A program made the translations under genes and the position numbers. This document shows, in pieces, positions 35,655 through 35,656 of a stretch of 35,656 nucleotides of DNA. How positions within the stretch are numbered: position 1 is the first letter of the stretch; every line of letters starts with the position of its first letter. This DNA is from Ignavibacteria bacterium (GTDB taxonomy: Bacteria; Bacteroidota; Ignavibacteria; Tepidaquicellales; OLB5). Location of the stretch: NCBI GenBank assembly GCA_030835085.1, contig JAUQWQ010000215.1, positions 1 to 35,656 on the forward strand. The letters run 5' to 3'. The notes under the pieces were generated by a model. The model saw only the letters and a list, made by a program, of their open reading frames with translations, was not told the origin of the DNA and did not search any database.

Positions 35655-35656
35655 TA

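Overview
The window is a 35.7-kb piece of an AT-rich bacterial chromosome, densely coded, with no rRNA, CRISPR array, phage or insertion sequence. Several signs point to the Bacteroidota/Chlorobi group, with an Ignavibacteria-like lineage as my best guess. Promoters of the TTG-N19/20-TAnnTTTG type recur upstream of dnaN, tig, the liv operon and tRNA-Val. Many highly expressed genes lack a Shine-Dalgarno sequence. There is a stand-alone RapZ C-terminal domain protein and a small secreted protein resembling the HYC_CC_PP family. The lineage is an inference; no database search was possible.

Region 1 (1-4684, +) is the end of the ribosomal protein supercluster in canonical order: map (5' truncated by the window edge), infA, rpmJ, rpsM, rpsK, rpsD, rpoA, rplQ, then the ribosome-assembly GTPase ysxC/engB. 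Region 2 (4706-6769, +) pairs a class V aminotransferase with a D-3-phosphoglycerate-dehydrogenase-like enzyme, which looks like a two-gene serine or glyoxylate module.

Region 3 (6825-16407, +) is a long replication and envelope run: dnaN, recF, a DciA-like DUF721 gene, gyrB, an outer-membrane barrel protein, uppP, a lipoprotein-like cyclophilin, holA, then an ECF sigma factor with its membrane anti-sigma partner. dnaA and an obvious origin are absent. The ECF pair seems to have its own ECF-type promoter, and the ribosome binding site of the anti-sigma gene lies in a hairpin.

Region 4 (16435-25777) alternates strands. It holds clpP and tig (-), anmK (+), a cluster of REP-like palindromes, an SDR oxidoreductase (+), a beta-propeller surface protein (-), an aminotransferase (-) and livMGF of a branched-chain amino acid ABC transporter (-) without livH or a binding protein.

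Region 5 (25921-33568, +) is the most interesting block, a copper/silver efflux cassette. It encodes a Cys-rich secreted protein, a TolC-like outer membrane channel, a CusB-like adaptor with an N-terminal CPMHP/CGMD metal module, three small metal-binding proteins (a lipoprotein HMA, a membrane-anchored CPMHP/CGMD protein and a cytosolic HMA) and a CusA-type RND pump. The pump keeps the three substrate methionines at the same spacing as E. coli CusA. The order suggests a chaperone relay feeding a CusCBA pump; no P-type ATPase or regulator is present.

Region 6 (33580-35656, -) contains tRNA-Val(UAC) with promoter and terminator, an MFS transporter, the RapZ-C protein, tRNA-Gly(CCC) and a palindromic repeat at the window edge.
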